Shown here in pieces: positions 7,337 to 7,584 of a stretch of 7,584 bases of DNA. Source of the stretch: Bacteroidota bacterium (GTDB lineage Bacteria > Bacteroidota > Bacteroidia > Bacteroidales > B39-G9); NCBI GenBank assembly GCA_003648455.1, contig QMPG01000144.1, positions 1 through 7,584 on the forward strand, in the 5' to 3' direction. The notes under the pieces were generated by a model that worked only from the letters and a program-made list of their open reading frames with translations, was not told the DNA's origin and searched no databases. The position numbers and the translations under genes were made by a program. Positions within the stretch are counted from its first letter, which is position 1. Each line of letters opens with the position of its first letter.

Positions 7337-7475
7337 GCAGGTAACATGCGCTCATACTGCATGCCGCTATTGATTGTAAAAAGTAAAATCATGTTCCATA
7401 ATTTAATATATTCGTACACAGAAAAATACTAAAACCCAACGGCGGCACGCATTATAGCGCCACCCGTTGGCAATT
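7337..7475 (+). repeat. attC-like structured site 4
   Basis: The AAC box is at 7343-7345. The 5' arm 7348-7367 pairs with the 3' arm 7442-7460, with one extra base (C7353), one C/T opposition and one A/C opposition (A7361). The shared TAC-N3-AT motif is at 7355-7362. The loop 7368-7441 is 74 nt. The CGTT box is at 7465-7468. AAC to CGTT is 126 bp. The left outer arm GCAGGTAAC belongs to cassette 3, and the right one (GTTGGCAATT) starts the next unit. A second short inverted repeat, CCAACGG (7436-7442) with CCGTTGG (7464-7470), brackets its 3' half. Confidence 0.72.
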
Positions 7476-7584
7476 ATAGTACCCCCCACAACCGAAAAAC
7501 CGTTCTTTGAAATAAAGATTCTACTAAACAATTAAAATACATCATGAAAACGTTGAATACCTGAGTTTGGGCTCTCGCTCATCA
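7466..7584 (+). mobile_element. Start of putative gene cassette 4 (runs off the window)
   Basis: The segment begins GTTGGCAATTATAG at the CGTT box of site 4 and has A at position 11 (7476), as the other three units do. No gene can be supported: the ATG at 7544 meets a stop after six codons (7562-7564), and the other frames show no ATG leading out of the window. A TTTG at 7506-7509 has no TAnnTTTG at the right distance. The cassette gene, if any, probably starts beyond the window. Confidence 0.4.

Larger units (their letters stand above)
3376..7465 (+). mobile_element. Putative gene cassette 3 (secreted propeller protein + Mrr-like nuclease)
   Basis: It begins GTTACCTGC (3376-3384) and ends with its exact inverse complement GCAGGTAAC (7337-7345). 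After two mismatches the pairing resumes for four more bases (GGCT 3387-3390 with AGCC 7331-7334). One of the mismatches is again A against C at position 11 (A3386). It holds two + strand genes, with the last stop abutting the outer arm. At about 4.1 kb it is unusually long for an integron cassette. I found no site of the same type in the 44-62 bp between its two genes, so both appear to travel together. No clear internal promoter was recognised. Mobility is inferred. Confidence 0.55.

Noticed and set aside
7544..7564. ATG start of a gene in cassette 4
   Set aside because: It reaches a stop after six codons, and no promoter or leader-peptide function can be shown.

Overview
The window looks like a piece of a Bacteroidota chromosome or plasmid. 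It is AT-rich, one protein ends in a type IX secretion (T9SS) sorting domain, one promoter fits the Bacteroidota TTTG / TAnnTTTG pattern, and several proteins resemble families I know mainly from that phylum. No rRNA, tRNA, CRISPR array, transposase or integrase gene is visible.

The most striking content is the layout. All genes lie on the + strand and are parcelled into units separated by four similar structured sites of about 120-126 bp (about 1-120, 892-1015, 3256-3378, 7343-7468). Each complete site has an AAC box, a 5' stem arm carrying TAC-N3-AT, a 71-74 nt AT-rich loop, a 3' stem arm that pairs with the 5' arm, and a CGTT box. This is the architecture of integron attC sites, but outside AAC/GTT the usual RYYYAAC / GTTRRRY boxes are not conserved. 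Instead each unit begins with its own sequence after GTT and ends with the inverse complement of that sequence before AAC: 118-131 with 881-894, 1013-1026 with 3245-3258, and 3376-3390 with 7331-7345. If a unit were cut at its two CGTT boxes and closed into a circle, its site would become one long nearly perfect hairpin. I read the window as an array of gene cassettes moved by an integron-like recombinase that is not in view.

Cassette 1 (about 118-1012) has its own promoter, a GNAT-like 176-aa protein and a 51-aa charged protein two bases downstream. This resembles a toxin-antitoxin style pair, but the function is not proven. Cassette 2 (about 1013-3375) carries an EcoRI-family adenine DNA methyltransferase and a DUF262-HNH nuclease, a probable restriction-modification pair. 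Cassette 3 (about 3376-7465) carries a secreted 14-blade beta-propeller protein with a T9SS sorting domain, followed by an Mrr-like PD-(D/E)xK nuclease with a long C-terminal region. Cassette 4 starts at about 7466 and runs off the window with no gene that can be supported yet.

Taken together this is an array of mostly defence- or stabilisation-type cargo in which each gene group ends 6-11 bp before its recombination-like site, as integron cassettes do. The cassette calls rest on repeat structure read by eye. The protein calls rest on motifs and remembered family resemblance, with no database search.
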